Origin: Xestospongia muta
Taxonomy: Eukaryota > Porifera > Demospongiae > Haplosclerida > Petrosiidae
NCBI GenBank assembly: GCA_963693285.1
Contig: OY848926.1
Location: 3,263,501 to 3,327,500 of the forward strand
Length of the DNA: 64,000 bases
Reading direction: 5' to 3'
Part shown: one piece after another, positions 26,926 through 44,379 of the stretch
How positions within the stretch are numbered: the first letter of the stretch is position 1
Layout of the letters: every line of letters begins with the position of its first letter
Translations under genes and position numbers: made by a program
Notes under the pieces: model-generated
The model's database searches: none
Told to the model about the DNA's origin: nothing
What the model saw: the letters and a program-made list of their open reading frames with translations, nothing else

Positions 26926-29900
26926 TCAATGTGTTGTACAAACTTGTTGAGTTGACTCATGGAATAGAGAAAGTGACAGACTGGCAAGATTTCTACATTG
27001 TTGATTAGCGTCATTTAAGACCACATCTATGAAGTATTCTTGGGATATCATTATATATTAAATTTGTCAATACCTTTAATCCATAATAGCATCTCATCTA
27101 AACCTTTGTCCATTAACAATGAGGGAGAAATCACAGACAAAAGACAACACATACAATACAGAACACCTTGACGTACTGATCTACAATAGAAGGTCTAATT
27201 TAACTGCTATTGATCACAGAAACTTACACATCAGTGTGGTATTTAAATGGCCAGCAAAAGTCTATTAATGTAGCAGACATTACTGGTACAAGAGGACAAT
27301 GAACAGCAGCATGTATGATGGTACCCAATGTATGAAGGAGATTACCTAATAAGAAGCTGTAAGAAATGACAACAGCTAAGTACTAACTAAATTAGTACCT
27401 GTCTCTTCCGGGCAAATCAAGAGTTGGTATTTTAGTATCATAGTGAACCATAAGTGGGAAAAAGAAATGACCACAAACATCACTAAATTTGCTAGCTACA
27501 GCTTGATGGCTCTTCCTTGGACCCTAAATACTAAAGTCATCATGACAAGAACTATTATAAACTTACTTTAGATATTATTCTTGTTTTGGCTTTTATTCTT
27601 TCCTCTACAACTTCTTGCCACGGTTTTTGTTGTTGAAGAGTAGAGCCCTGACAATTTTCTTCTTCGATTATGTTAGATGGAATTGAAGGAGATGATAGTT
27701 TTAAAGCCGAGGCATTTAATACCTAAGACAAGTGATCACTATGTATGAAGGAATGCTATACCTCTAAAATATCCATTCTTTGTTTCAGACTATAATGAGG
27801 TGAATAAAACTGCTTACATAAGTAAGGAGCAACCTAGGTAGCAATACAGACTGACAAACACATTGTAAATTTACTTACTTGTGATGGACAATGATAAGAC
27901 AGTTCAATTAGTGCTTCAAGTCGTAGTTGAATGAAATCTTCCATTGATGTTTTATCCTCTAGATGAAGGAGGACCTTGGCCAGTTCTGTACATATTTCCA
28001 ATAAATCAGGAGGTCTGGCTCGAATGAGACTTGTAACACTTTTGAGAGCTGTTTCATATTTAGAGGAATCTTTATTTGACAAAAGATCTAAGGCAAAAAA
28101 GATAATCTTAATAAGAAGACTAACAACTACCTTCTAAGCAAATCCGGAGATATGGAGGAGGTGGAGCTTGATTACTATCTGGGTCATGACGCATGTCATA
28201 AGGTTCCAAGTCATCATCATCACTAAAAAATCAAACTTACATCATCTTCTCTATCTCATTTTCAATACCTATCATCACAAGTACTAGTTTGTACAAACCC
28301 TTCTCCATATCTCTCTCTTGACACAGACTGAAGACTACTGTCTTCTTGTTTTTCTTCTACCTTTTCTTTCTTTTTTGTGTCTACTAACTCTTTTTCCTAT
28401 TGTAAAGGTAACTTATAACATCATTGAACCACACAGACCTGCTCATCAAGAGGTTTCATGAATGACTTCAACCATTTGATCACATCAGTTAAGGGGTATG
28501 AGAAATTTAAAGGTTCATCACAGGATGGTTGAAGTTTATTCATGATATGTTCACCAATAGTCATTCCTATGTATCTAATCTCCTCTACAGGGTTCTCAAG
28601 ATGAACTTGTACACCTAACATTGTCACTTCCTGTATTTCTAACAAAAAGAAAAACATGATGTGTGTTTCCTAGTTCAACTCAAGTTTAGAATATAACATT
28701 GTTCAACACTCTACATTCATGCAAGCTAGGATGAAACCAAGACTTGATATTCTGAATACATTGTGATAAAGCAGAGTATATCTCTCATTCTCATAATTTT
28801 CATAGAATTTGGTACATGTAGTAAGTTCTAATAACAAACTTATGTTACAATAACTCATTCTGGACTGTCAATATTAGCTGAAGATAGGAAACCTGTTAAC
28901 TAAATTGGTTTGGCCTACATTTTACTGCAACACTACCTGAGAGATGTAATTTCAAGTCAGCTAGATTGACAACTGTCATGGCCAATATGATAAGTCCAGA
29001 TAATCGATGGTGTAATGTTTCCGTCATGTGTCTCAAACTGCTCTTATCAGACCACAATTTTAGGGCTACTAGAACACACTCAACAAGGATAGGTCTAAGT
29101 GATTGTTTGCTGGCTAAGTAACCTATGAGAATGCGAGGGTCTTGAAATGGTCGTAATGTGACATATTTATGAGTCAGCAAATATTTTGCATGGCTGTTAG
29201 TGAGAGGAAGATCTCCAAGAATGCACCATGAAGAATTAGAAACCTGTAGAGACCTGAGACACCAAGTAAGATCAACAGTTAGTAATAACATACGGTGTTG
29301 TGTGTCTTAAAATCCCATCCAATGTGACTTCTAAATATTGCTGAGGAATACAAGAAAAAAGAGTGTGAGATATCCGTTGCCATAAAAGATCTTCTCTGGT
29401 GGCTTCCTCTAGCTTGAAGCACAATGTACTATAAAATACATCTACAACAATTCAACATACTTTAGATGCACAATACTTTCTTTGACTTACCTCTATGTCC
29501 TAAGAAGGACACCTTGCCTACTAGACTAGCCAAGAATCTTGTTGAACAATCTTTTGATGCTAAGTGGAAACAGAGGCCATCTTGATATTAAATATTTGGG
29601 TGTTTACATGGTTAATGTTTAACAATAAGTTATTGTTCATCAAATTTACTTGTTAATATGTCATACGCTCAAAACAATCGCTTTGCTCTTACTCAAAATT
29701 TTTATGAAGCATTACCCAATGACTCAATGGTATTTGAAACTACAAAATTCTGAGAGTTAGTGAATACAAGTTAGTCTTGTGCAGTCAGATGATGTAGAAT
29801 CAAGGGGAAGCAGAAAGCTCTCATTTAAAGTGTGTGGATGTAATATTTATGCTTCATGACTACAATTATGTGTATAATATAAGTATAAACTATGAACAAC

Positions 29901-30923
29901 TTTGCATTGAAGAGGAGGTCATCACTGAGTGTGTTATTAATGACATCATTTGTTGATACAGTTTGTTTTTGTGTCATAGTACATTTTCTTTGCATTGAAA
30001 ATCTAGACCAGATCACTATATATTTAATAGACCAAGGTCTTCATTACTACAATAACACTAGACCCACCCAAATTCATGTGACACCTTGCATTCCATATAT
30101 ATCTTTTGTGTAAATTTTCTACAAAGAGTCACTATACATTCTCTCAAGTATCTTCTCTACTTTAAAACATATAGTAAAATTAAACAAATGCAACAACTAG
30201 GGATGTTACTACAGTTAAGTAGGCCATGCTACTCTGCTACCTTGTCCACATCATAAATAGAGGAAATATTAAGATATTCTGTTCGTGATGTAATAGCTAC
30301 ATCTTGTGAACAATGTGTGTGTTTTGAGTATACTGACCTGTGAGAGATGTGTAAATATGCTTCAAACAATTAAAAATGTTATGAGCCAAGATGTCATAGT
30401 ACTTGTTGGGAGACAATTGATCACCTAATTGCCTGCCACGTTTAGCTGAAAACAAGTCAGGTAAACGACATAATCCATTTATTAAAGTTTTTTGAGTAGC
30501 AGACAAGTTTTGTGGAGAATTTGTATGCAAACATTGTTTCCATAATACTTCTTCAATGGCCCCACCTACTAACATTTTTTCCACCTGTTTTTCTATCCAT
30601 TTTGAAGCCGGAACACTAAACAATGATTTTATTAAAATACTGAAAAATTATCGTTCTCACCTAGCAGTTGATATAGTATTAGTAATGACTTCCAATGATT
30701 TGATATGACCTAAAGCACCTAATAATTCACAATGCTCCCCCTCATTTGGTATCCATTCCCAGGAACATTGCATTACCATTCGACATAAATTTGCATGTAA
30801 TAACTGTTGCGTTTGACCCTCAGTTTCTTTTAGTGATACATTGGCTAGTCGTATTGACAATGAATATTGTTCATAAGATGTCACATTCTTTAGATTTTTC
30901 TCCAACTCTTTCACAGCATCCAT
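26926..30923 (-). CDS. TELO2: Telomere length regulation protein TEL2 homologue
   Basis: Multi-exon TELO2, the alpha-solenoid scaffold of the TTT complex (TELO2-TTI1-TTI2) that matures PIKK kinases such as mTOR, ATM and ATR with HSP90. Recognisable parts: an acidic central segment (DDDDLEPYDM) that in vertebrates lies near CK2 sites; RARPPDLLEICTELAKVLLH; SLKQRMDILEVL; VVEERIKAKTRIISKGPR; GHFFFPLM; and VRQGVLYCMCCLL. The last exon (DVVLNDANQQCRNLASLSLS and a stop) matches the conserved C-terminus and is reached by a 35-nt intron (27039-27073). The start is set at Met 30923 (MDAVKELEKNLKNV); another Met at 30965 is in frame. A large intron spans about 29560-30341. Confidence 0.9.
29560..30341 (-). 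other. Large TELO2 intron, no recognisable content
   Basis: About 780 bp between the exon ending in HISHR-like sequence (about 30342) and the exon beginning at about 29559. AT-rich; I see no transposon, RNA or protein gene in it. Confidence 0.5.
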
Positions 30924-31054
30924 ATCTAACGCCACACCCACAACAAGATATGTAGACACGCCCACCGGTGTTTTTGGTTGTCGGCGTCTTAGAGGCGGCT
31001 AAAGTCTAACTTTTAACTTCATAAAGGGGATGCCAGTAAGTCTACGGGTTCGAC
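30924..31054. promoter_or_regulatory. Divergent TELO2/SMURF promoter region
   Basis: 131 bp between start codons. Contains ACACGCCCACC at about 30956-30966, the clearest copy of the recurring CACGCCC motif, and a Kozak-like CGACATGAGC at the SMURF start. Confidence 0.55.
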
Positions 31055-37291
<6,237 letters not shown>

Positions 37292-37513
37292 CGTTTGTTC
37301 TATTTTGTGATTGTCACTGTGGCAACCATCTCAATCTCATCTTATATGTACATTATTGTTATTATTATTATTATACATGTATGTTTGTTTAACTTCACCT
37401 CACCATTCATCTTTAATTATTGTTATTTTAATTACAATTAGTTAACAATTGAAATAATTATTGTACATCAATTTCACACAAAAAGTGAAGAGTAAAAATA
37501 TCTATGAAATCAA

Positions 37514-38349
37514 TTAAGAATAATTGTATTCTTTAAGCTTGTTCTTCATGTGTATCGGTAATGGTAATGGATCAATTTCTTTTTTGCTAGAGAGTAATGT
37601 AGCTATCCTATCAAGACATAATACTTCTAAGGATATTTCCACTCTTGTTACTACAAAATGAGAGAATGAAAGCTATGACCAAAATATGCCAATGTACTTA
37701 CTTGCTCTAGTGATCTTTGTTGCTTTACAATTTGCATAATGATCAACTACTACATATACATCATAGCCTGGTCTATAAACGTCAGTTGTGGCAATACCCT
37801 GTATCTTGCCATTTAACAAGTATTTCAATTCACCCTGTGTTGTAATTTGGATTCCTAGACGATCCCCTTCTCTTAACTCATCCAGAGTTCTATCTCCATA
37901 AGATACTTCAGCCATATTAGTGATATGGTCATGAAGTTTACTAGCACACCAAACACAGTGATCAGGAGATTCCGGTGTATACCGTGGGATTTTTTCTTTA
38001 TCTAGTTTCTCTGAAGTTCGATGAATCATAATACCAAGTTTGAAGTTCCCAGACCATGAGGTGCCATAGGAAGCAACTTCTATTTCAAACTCTGTAAGTC
38101 CTTTTGCAAGACGCTCTGAATAAACCACACCCTTTGCATAAACTAACTCTGGATCGATTTTGGTTGCTACTTTACCATCATCTGATATTGACATCTGATC
38201 AGATATGTGTTCCCTATGTGAAAGAGAACTATATACTGTGACATCATGAAAATTAAATCTCACTTGTGAAATCCAAACTGAATCAAAGGAGGTAAGAGGT
38301 ATTCATCCTTCTTTGGGGTAGGTGAATTAACTTGAGTAATGTCAGACAT
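37514..38349 (-). CDS. Neuralized-domain protein with SOCS box (NEURL2/OZZ-like)
   Basis: Compact three- to four-exon gene. The N-terminus is MSDITQVNSPTPKKDEYLLP. A single NHR domain follows (FGFHKEHISDQMSISDDGK, GVVYSERLAKGLTEFEIEV, TSWSGNFKLGIMIHR, GDRLGIQITTQGELKYLLNG, YDVYVVVDHYANCKATKI). The C-terminal exon encodes SLEVLCLDRIATLL, then PLPLPIHMKNKLKEY, which looks like an elongin-binding BC box and a LPLP-type Cul5 box. This NHR-SOCS layout is that of vertebrate NEURL2 (OZZ), an adaptor of an elongin/Cul5 ubiquitin ligase. It lacks the RING and second NHR of Neuralized proper. The substrate is unknown. Convergent with SMURF (222 bp), divergent from IFT56 (73 bp). Confidence 0.82.
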
Positions 38350-38422
38350 TGTGCAGCTCCTCCCCACAAATGTAAAACCACGCCTAAAAATAATATTGCC
38401 TAGCAACGAACTAACAAAGAGG
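38350..38422. promoter_or_regulatory. Divergent NEURL2-like/IFT56 promoter region
   Basis: 73 bp between start codons, containing ACCACGCCTAA at about 38378, a variant of the recurrent CACGCCC motif. Confidence 0.5.
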
Positions 38423-40806
38423 ATGGTAAGTGCCTTTAGTTACTCCTCAGGGCTATTATTATTATAGTTAATTTTCAGAATCTTTCTCGTGTAAAACCAA
38501 GTGCCAGTGAGTCTGGTGTATCAGGGGAGGAGAATAGAAAAGATAAAGTAAAGGGTGTATTACCAACACTGGAAGATCTTTTGGAAAAGAGAGATTACAC
38601 AGGGGCAATGACTTTGTTGAAATTCAAACAGAACACAAAGAAAGCAGATACAGACTCAGCATTATGGCTAGCATATGCTGCATTTCATAATGGAGACTAC
38701 CAAACAGCTAGAAAAGTGAGAATCAATATTTTGTTGATCTGTCATGTTCTCATTGTTAGGAGTATGAGTCGATGACAGTGACAGAGTCATGTCATCCAGA
38801 TGTCTGGACCAATCTTTCTTGTTGTTATTTCATGTTAGGAATGTATGATGATGCCAAAAAAGCTGCAGAGAAAGGCAAGGAGACATACACTTAACAGATA
38901 AATAGCATTTTGACCACTATAAATATCTGTCTACTTGAACTACACAGTTGACAAGGACTTGGCCATTCAGTAGGTCCTAACATAACCTACTGTCTCTTTT
39001 TGTTGTCTAGCACCACGTTCTCGTTTGCAAAACAGAGTGCTGTTTCATTTAGCAGAGAAAGTAAATAGTTCCAATATAATGTGAAATAAAATATATCATG
39101 TTTCTATAGTCAGGTGATCATGAAGTCTTAATGGGCTATCATCAAAACTTACAGAATATATTAGAAGATCAGGTATTTATTTTTCCTGAAGTACAATTTA
39201 TCAATCTGTGCCTCATAGCTCAGTTTAGCAGCTATGAATTATCTTCGAACACATTATCATGCTGCCATTGATATTTATAAGAAGATGGCACAAGATAACA
39301 GGTTTGTTACCAGTAATGCTTCCCAATAATTACTACATTCAACAGGGACATGTTAGCACTTAACGTTTATATGGCATTGTGCTATCATAAGCTGGATTAC
39401 TATGATGTGTCACAAGAGATGTTAGCAGGTTACGTCCAAATGCATCCTGATAGCATTATGGCAACCAACCTCAAAGCATGTAATAACTACAGACTATATA
39501 GTGGTAAAGCTGCTGAGGCAGAAGTAAAGATTTTAATGGACCAGATGTCTCCTGGTTTTGTTTTTGGAGAAGACATTATTCGACATAATCTTGTGATATT
39601 CAGAAATGGTGAAGGTGCTTTACAAGTCTTGCCATCTCTTATTGGTGTAATCCCAGAGGCAAAATTAAATTTAGCTATCTATTATTTGCGTCATGGTAAG
39701 TAATATCTATTAGTTTGATGTAACTCTGCATTTATTATTGTTCAGGTAATCTAGATGAAGGATATGCTTTAGTTAAAGACATGTCTCCAACTGCTCCTAT
39801 TGAGTACATCTTGAAGGCTGTGGCATTAACACTTATTGGACAGGAACATAACTCAGTAAGTGACTCAGTCATTTCTTAGATTAATATTGCAATGTTTCTT
39901 ATAGCCTGAGCATTTAAAACTAGCTCAACAATACTTTCAACTTGTTGGTAGTTCTGCCAGTGAATGTGGTTAGTGAGGATTAGATTGATTAATATCAGTT
40001 AACACACTTGGTGTCACATAGATACAATTCCTGGACGTCAATGTATGACATCCTACTTGTTTCTACGAAATGAGTTTGAGAATGCTATGGTGTATCTAAA
40101 TTCAATCAAAGTCAGTATATTATTAAAATAACTTACTTCATAATTCATTTTAGGGTTTTTTCTTTAATGATGACATATTCAACTTTAACTTTGCTCAAGC
40201 TAAAGCAGTATTGGGTCAATACAGTGATGCTCAAGAGGTTCTTAAAATTTAACACTGTAATATAAAAACTTTCTTAACAGATATTTGAACTGATCACTTC
40301 TGACCAGATCAAAAACTCTTACCTCTACATTAGCTGGCTAGCAAGATCCTGTAAGGTCTTTTAATAGTCTAATATTAAATTGAAATACACACTATAGACA
40401 TCATGATTAGAAAACCACAAAAAGCATGGGAACTGTACATGAAGATGGAGACATCTGCAGAATCATTTAACCTCCTACAATTAATCGCTAATGATTGCTA
40501 TAGGGTCAGTATAACCATTACTTATAGTCTTAAAACTATGTTTCTCTACAGATGGGTCAATTCCTATATTCAGCTCAAGCATTTGATTTGCTAGAACGAC
40601 TTGATCCCTGTCCAGAATACTGGGAAGGAAAACGAGGAGCTTGTATAGGAGTTTTTCAACTGGTAATTGCAGGACAAGAGCCACACCGATCACTCACTGA
40701 GGTTGCTCAATTGTTAAAACGTACTCAGCAACCACAAGCTGAACTTATACTAAGAGCAATTACCAAATGGGCCAGGGACACTCATATAACATCACCTCCG
40801 CATTGA
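38423..40806 (+). CDS. IFT56: Intraflagellar transport protein 56 (TTC26)
   Basis: TPR protein of the IFT-B complex needed for ciliary protein import. The first coding exon holds only the ATG and is followed by a short intron; the second begins [10 protein letters not shown]. Family landmarks: [96 protein letters not shown] and [11 protein letters not shown]. It ends [20 protein letters not shown] and a stop. Introns are almost all 40-60 nt. Together with DRC3 it marks ciliary biology in this organism. Convergent with RPL11, 74 bp between stops. Confidence 0.95.
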
Positions 40807-40880
40807 CATTTATATGATTTAATAGATTTTCAAAAAAATCTTCACAAAATCCACAAATAATCTTAAGTTTCTTTTGCTGG

Positions 40881-41629
40881 TTACTTTTTCTTTCCAGGTA
40901 ATAGAATACCTTCATACTAGGAGAAAAATCAAATATTAATATTTGACACTACTGACTTGCCATGTACATACCTTCTGTTGAAACCATTTCATAGTTTCAT
41001 CCTTGGTCACACGATGACTAAAACCAATTCTACTCTTTTTTCTCTTGCGATCAGCTACACGATATCCTCTTCGTCCCATCACAACATAGAAGTCCATTCC
41101 ATAAATACCAATAGTAGGATCATATTTAATACCCAAATCTATGTGCTCCTGGATACCAAAACCAAAGTTGCCTGTGTCTGAAAAATTCTCCTTATAAAGC
41201 TCATATTCCTTGACACGTAACCCCTTTTCTATTATCTGCTCAGCCTTTTTCCCTCGTACAGTACAGTGGACTGCTATTTTCTCGTTACGTCGTATTCCAA
41301 ATGAACGTACAGTAAACCTAGCTATATGATTATGTACCAACTGACATCTTTTAGTCATTAAAAATTACCTTTAGAGTATACTGGGGTTTGTTCAGTAAGA
41401 GCTTCGAGTACTTTAGCTGCTCGAGTTAATCTATCTCCACTCTCACCTACACATATGTTCAGACATAGCTTTCGTATTTGTAACTCCCTCATGGGATTCT
41501 TTTCTTTCTTCTCTGAAGATCTCTGTAATAATATAATAAATAAAACCGCTATTCTAATCGTTTCTACGCATATTTTAGTCCTATACTAGGTGATTTAAGA
41601 AGATAAAAAACATAACTTACCGGCGGCAT
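40881..41629 (-). CDS. RPL11: 60S ribosomal protein L11 (uL5)
   Basis: Cytosolic large-subunit protein uL5, part of the central protuberance with 5S rRNA. Four exons. The first holds only MPP, then [80 protein letters not shown] and [20 protein letters not shown]. It ends [17 protein letters not shown] and a stop. Conservation with animal RPL11 is very high. ACACGCCCAC lies about 30 bp upstream of the start. I looked for C/D-box signals in the introns and did not find a convincing snoRNA. Confidence 0.98.
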
Positions 41630-41768
41630 GGTGTACTATTCCAACCTGCTTTTGTGACACGCCCACTTATTAATATAATAATAATATTCAATAATAACTA
41701 TTAGTCTTAAATGAAAAAAAAACGTAATATAGCCGTGTATTAAAAAAACTTTTCTTCCTGTTTGTGGT

Positions 41769-43184
41769 TCATAGTCTCAGTTTTGAAGCTGTTAGTTGGA
41801 CAATTTCAAGAATGTGCTCTTTGGGCAAGGATTGAAAATCCTCTGAGTTAGTCACTTCAACATAATGTTGAGCAATGAAATCATAACACAATTCACGTAT
41901 GACAGCTAAACAAAAAAAATAGTTTTATATTCTTGCAATAATGGTGTTTACCTAAACTATCTCCTTGGCCAATAGCACTCAAAACTGGTAAGACAGTGTC
42001 AACAGAGAGATGTTCAGGTATGCGAGACATACAAGTCACTTTGAGATCTTCCATGCTAAACATATCAGCCACTAAACATTAAAAACAATTAAATTTTATT
42101 AGAAATAATAATTTTCATACATTTGAGTAGATCAACAGTAAGAGTGGGACTGCAAGTAAGTTCACCAGTATATATATACTCCAGCAATGGTAAAAATGTA
42201 TCATACTTGACATCTTCTAAAATAATCTCATTCTGAGATATGAGATGAAAACAAATTAATTAGAATATTACATTACTTTGCCTGCTTCTTTCATATTATG
42301 AGAAAACATAGCCTTGAAGTAATCTGAACGAGCTACTAGAATTGCTTTATGAGCATACACTTCTTGCTTTTCAATGATGAAGCATACATCAGAAAAAAGG
42401 TCAGAATTAACCAATTTTCCCATGTCCTTAGAAAGGGAACTCATTTGAGTTACCGCTACAATAGTCAAGATATAAATTAAGTCTATAATAATTATCCACC
42501 AATATCTCAACTCACGTAGATTATATTTTTTCCCACTAACTTTAATAGCATCAATTTCACACCATGTTCCAGCTACACTGCAATCAATGTCCACTCTGAG
42601 ACGATTACATTTAAATGTCAAAGGCTACAAAACAATTATCTCAACGATGTAACAACTATACTAAAACATACTTCAATTTCAGGCTCAAATATTCTACTCT
42701 GTCCAATAACTGTTGGAGACCCATGATAGATGGAAACATAGGACTGAGTCAATGGGTTCCATGCTCCAATTGCTGTTACAGCACCAGCATGATAAGTCTC
42801 ATATATGCTGATTTTTTCAATGTATAATGCATCCTTTATTTCAACCTGACAGAGTACTGAGTATATTTAGGTATGTTCCTATTTCTCTACCTCCAAGTAT
42901 TCTTGTGTGCAATTTCGAGGAGCCCAACTTCCTTGTATGTCTCCATAACGAGGATAGACTTTTGGTTCACCAATAACTTGGTTTGCACTCCATCTGTGTA
43001 AACAATACTAATAGATGGTTAAATCTGTGCATTGCACTGACCCATTAGCATTGTACTGAGTTGAAAAAGATATAATTCTGGATATCCAACATTCTACATG
43101 GTTAATACTATTTCCTGGCTTGGATTTGACTTCGCATTTGGGCACTGGCTCAGCCCCTTTGTCTTTCTGTTTTCTTCGTAGCAT
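41769..43184 (-). CDS. Discoidin-like (FBXL4-type) domain plus BTB protein
   Basis: Starts MLRRKQKDKGAEPVPKCEVK. The first half resembles the discoidin/galactose-binding-like domain found upstream of the F-box in FBXL4 (WSANQVIGEPKVYPRYGDIQ, APRNCTQEYLEVEI, ISIYETYHAGAVTAIGAW, FKCNRLRVDIDCS, TWCEIDAIKVSG). The second half is a BTB/POZ domain (LVNSDLFSDVCFIIEKQEVY, AHKAILVARSDYFKAMFSHN, FLPLLEYIYTGEL), followed by a short BACK-like helical tail (LADMFSMEDLKVTC to HILEIVQLTASKL). BTB domains commonly recruit Cul3, so this may be a ligase adaptor, but the function is unknown. No F-box or kelch repeats are seen. About seven exons with introns near 50 nt. Confidence 0.8.
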
Positions 43185-43475
43185 GGTCGCTATTTACAGT
43201 TGACTATGCACATATTTGGCAATAATTATGCAAGTTGCACCATCATAGCCCCACGCCCTAGTCTCGCTAGCTAAACCCAACCCTTAAGGTGGGGTCTAGC
43301 TCGCTGCCCAGGTGCTTTAAATAGAATGATACGGTTTAAAGGAAGGAAAAGAAAGGAAACTCTTTCACTTAAATAGAGTAGAAGGAGGGACGGTGAGCTC
43401 AGCATTTTGTATATACATGACTCATATTTCGCACCACTGGTGAAATAACGAATCTTCTCTTCAGAGTAAGGAGAG
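43185..43475. promoter_or_regulatory. Divergent BTB-protein/UBE2I promoter region
   Basis: 291 bp without a gene. Contains CCCCACGCCC at about 43250-43259, a copy of the recurring motif, and a GC-richer stretch around 43280-43320. Homology to other promoters was not tested. Confidence 0.5.
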
Positions 43476-44346
43476 ATGTCTGGCATAGCTTTAGGTCGGC
43501 TCAGTGAGGAAAGAAAGGCCTGGAGAAAAGACCATCCCTTTGTAAGTGTATTAATCACGACCATGTGATCACGTAAATAAATTAATGATACTGTCAGTGG
43601 ACCACTAATAGTATCTTAATATTATCAAGGTTTTGTAATACAAGTATCATGTGAAAATCACATGTAATTTTCTTTAAAAATATATAGGGTTTTATAGCAA
43701 AACCTGTAAAGAATCCTGATGGTACGCTTAACCTAATGACATGGGAATGTGGTTAGTTTAGTACTTTAATGTCTATTCTCTCTCTCTCTCTCTGTATGCT
43801 TTATAATGATTTCTTTTTCAATTAATTTTGTATGAAATAATAATAAATAGATTACTAGAAGCACAACATAGTTAATGTTGCAAACATATCAACCATACAT
43901 ATGACATCATAGGGATACTCCCTTAGTAATGCCTATATCATGACATTAACCATATAATAGGAAATATGGTATCCCCACAAACATTACTTTTATGTCTGCC
44001 AAATGTTAGCTTCTTTAATTTTCTTATCAATATCTGAATATGTAAAAGAGCAGTCTGAATATTATGATATTATCTTTTAATATTTTAGGAATTCCTGGAA
44101 AGAAAAATGTAAGTTAACATTTCTTGCATAATTTTATGCACGACTATTCTTTAGACTCCATGGGATGGTGGTCTTTACCGACTAAGGATGATTTTTAAAG
44201 ATGATTATCCAACTTCTCCTCCAAAATGTAAGTCTTTTTCCCTTACTACTATGACTACTATGATAGAAATTCTTTTGGTCAGTTATTAATAATTATATCA
44301 TCTTATTAGTATTTTAAAATTATACCAGGGACGAGGGTTACAGCAG

Positions 44347-44379
<33 letters not shown>

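Noticed and set aside
40881..41629. snoRNA in RPL11 introns
   Set aside because: I looked for C/D boxes (TGATGA...CTGA) in the short introns and found no convincing pair.
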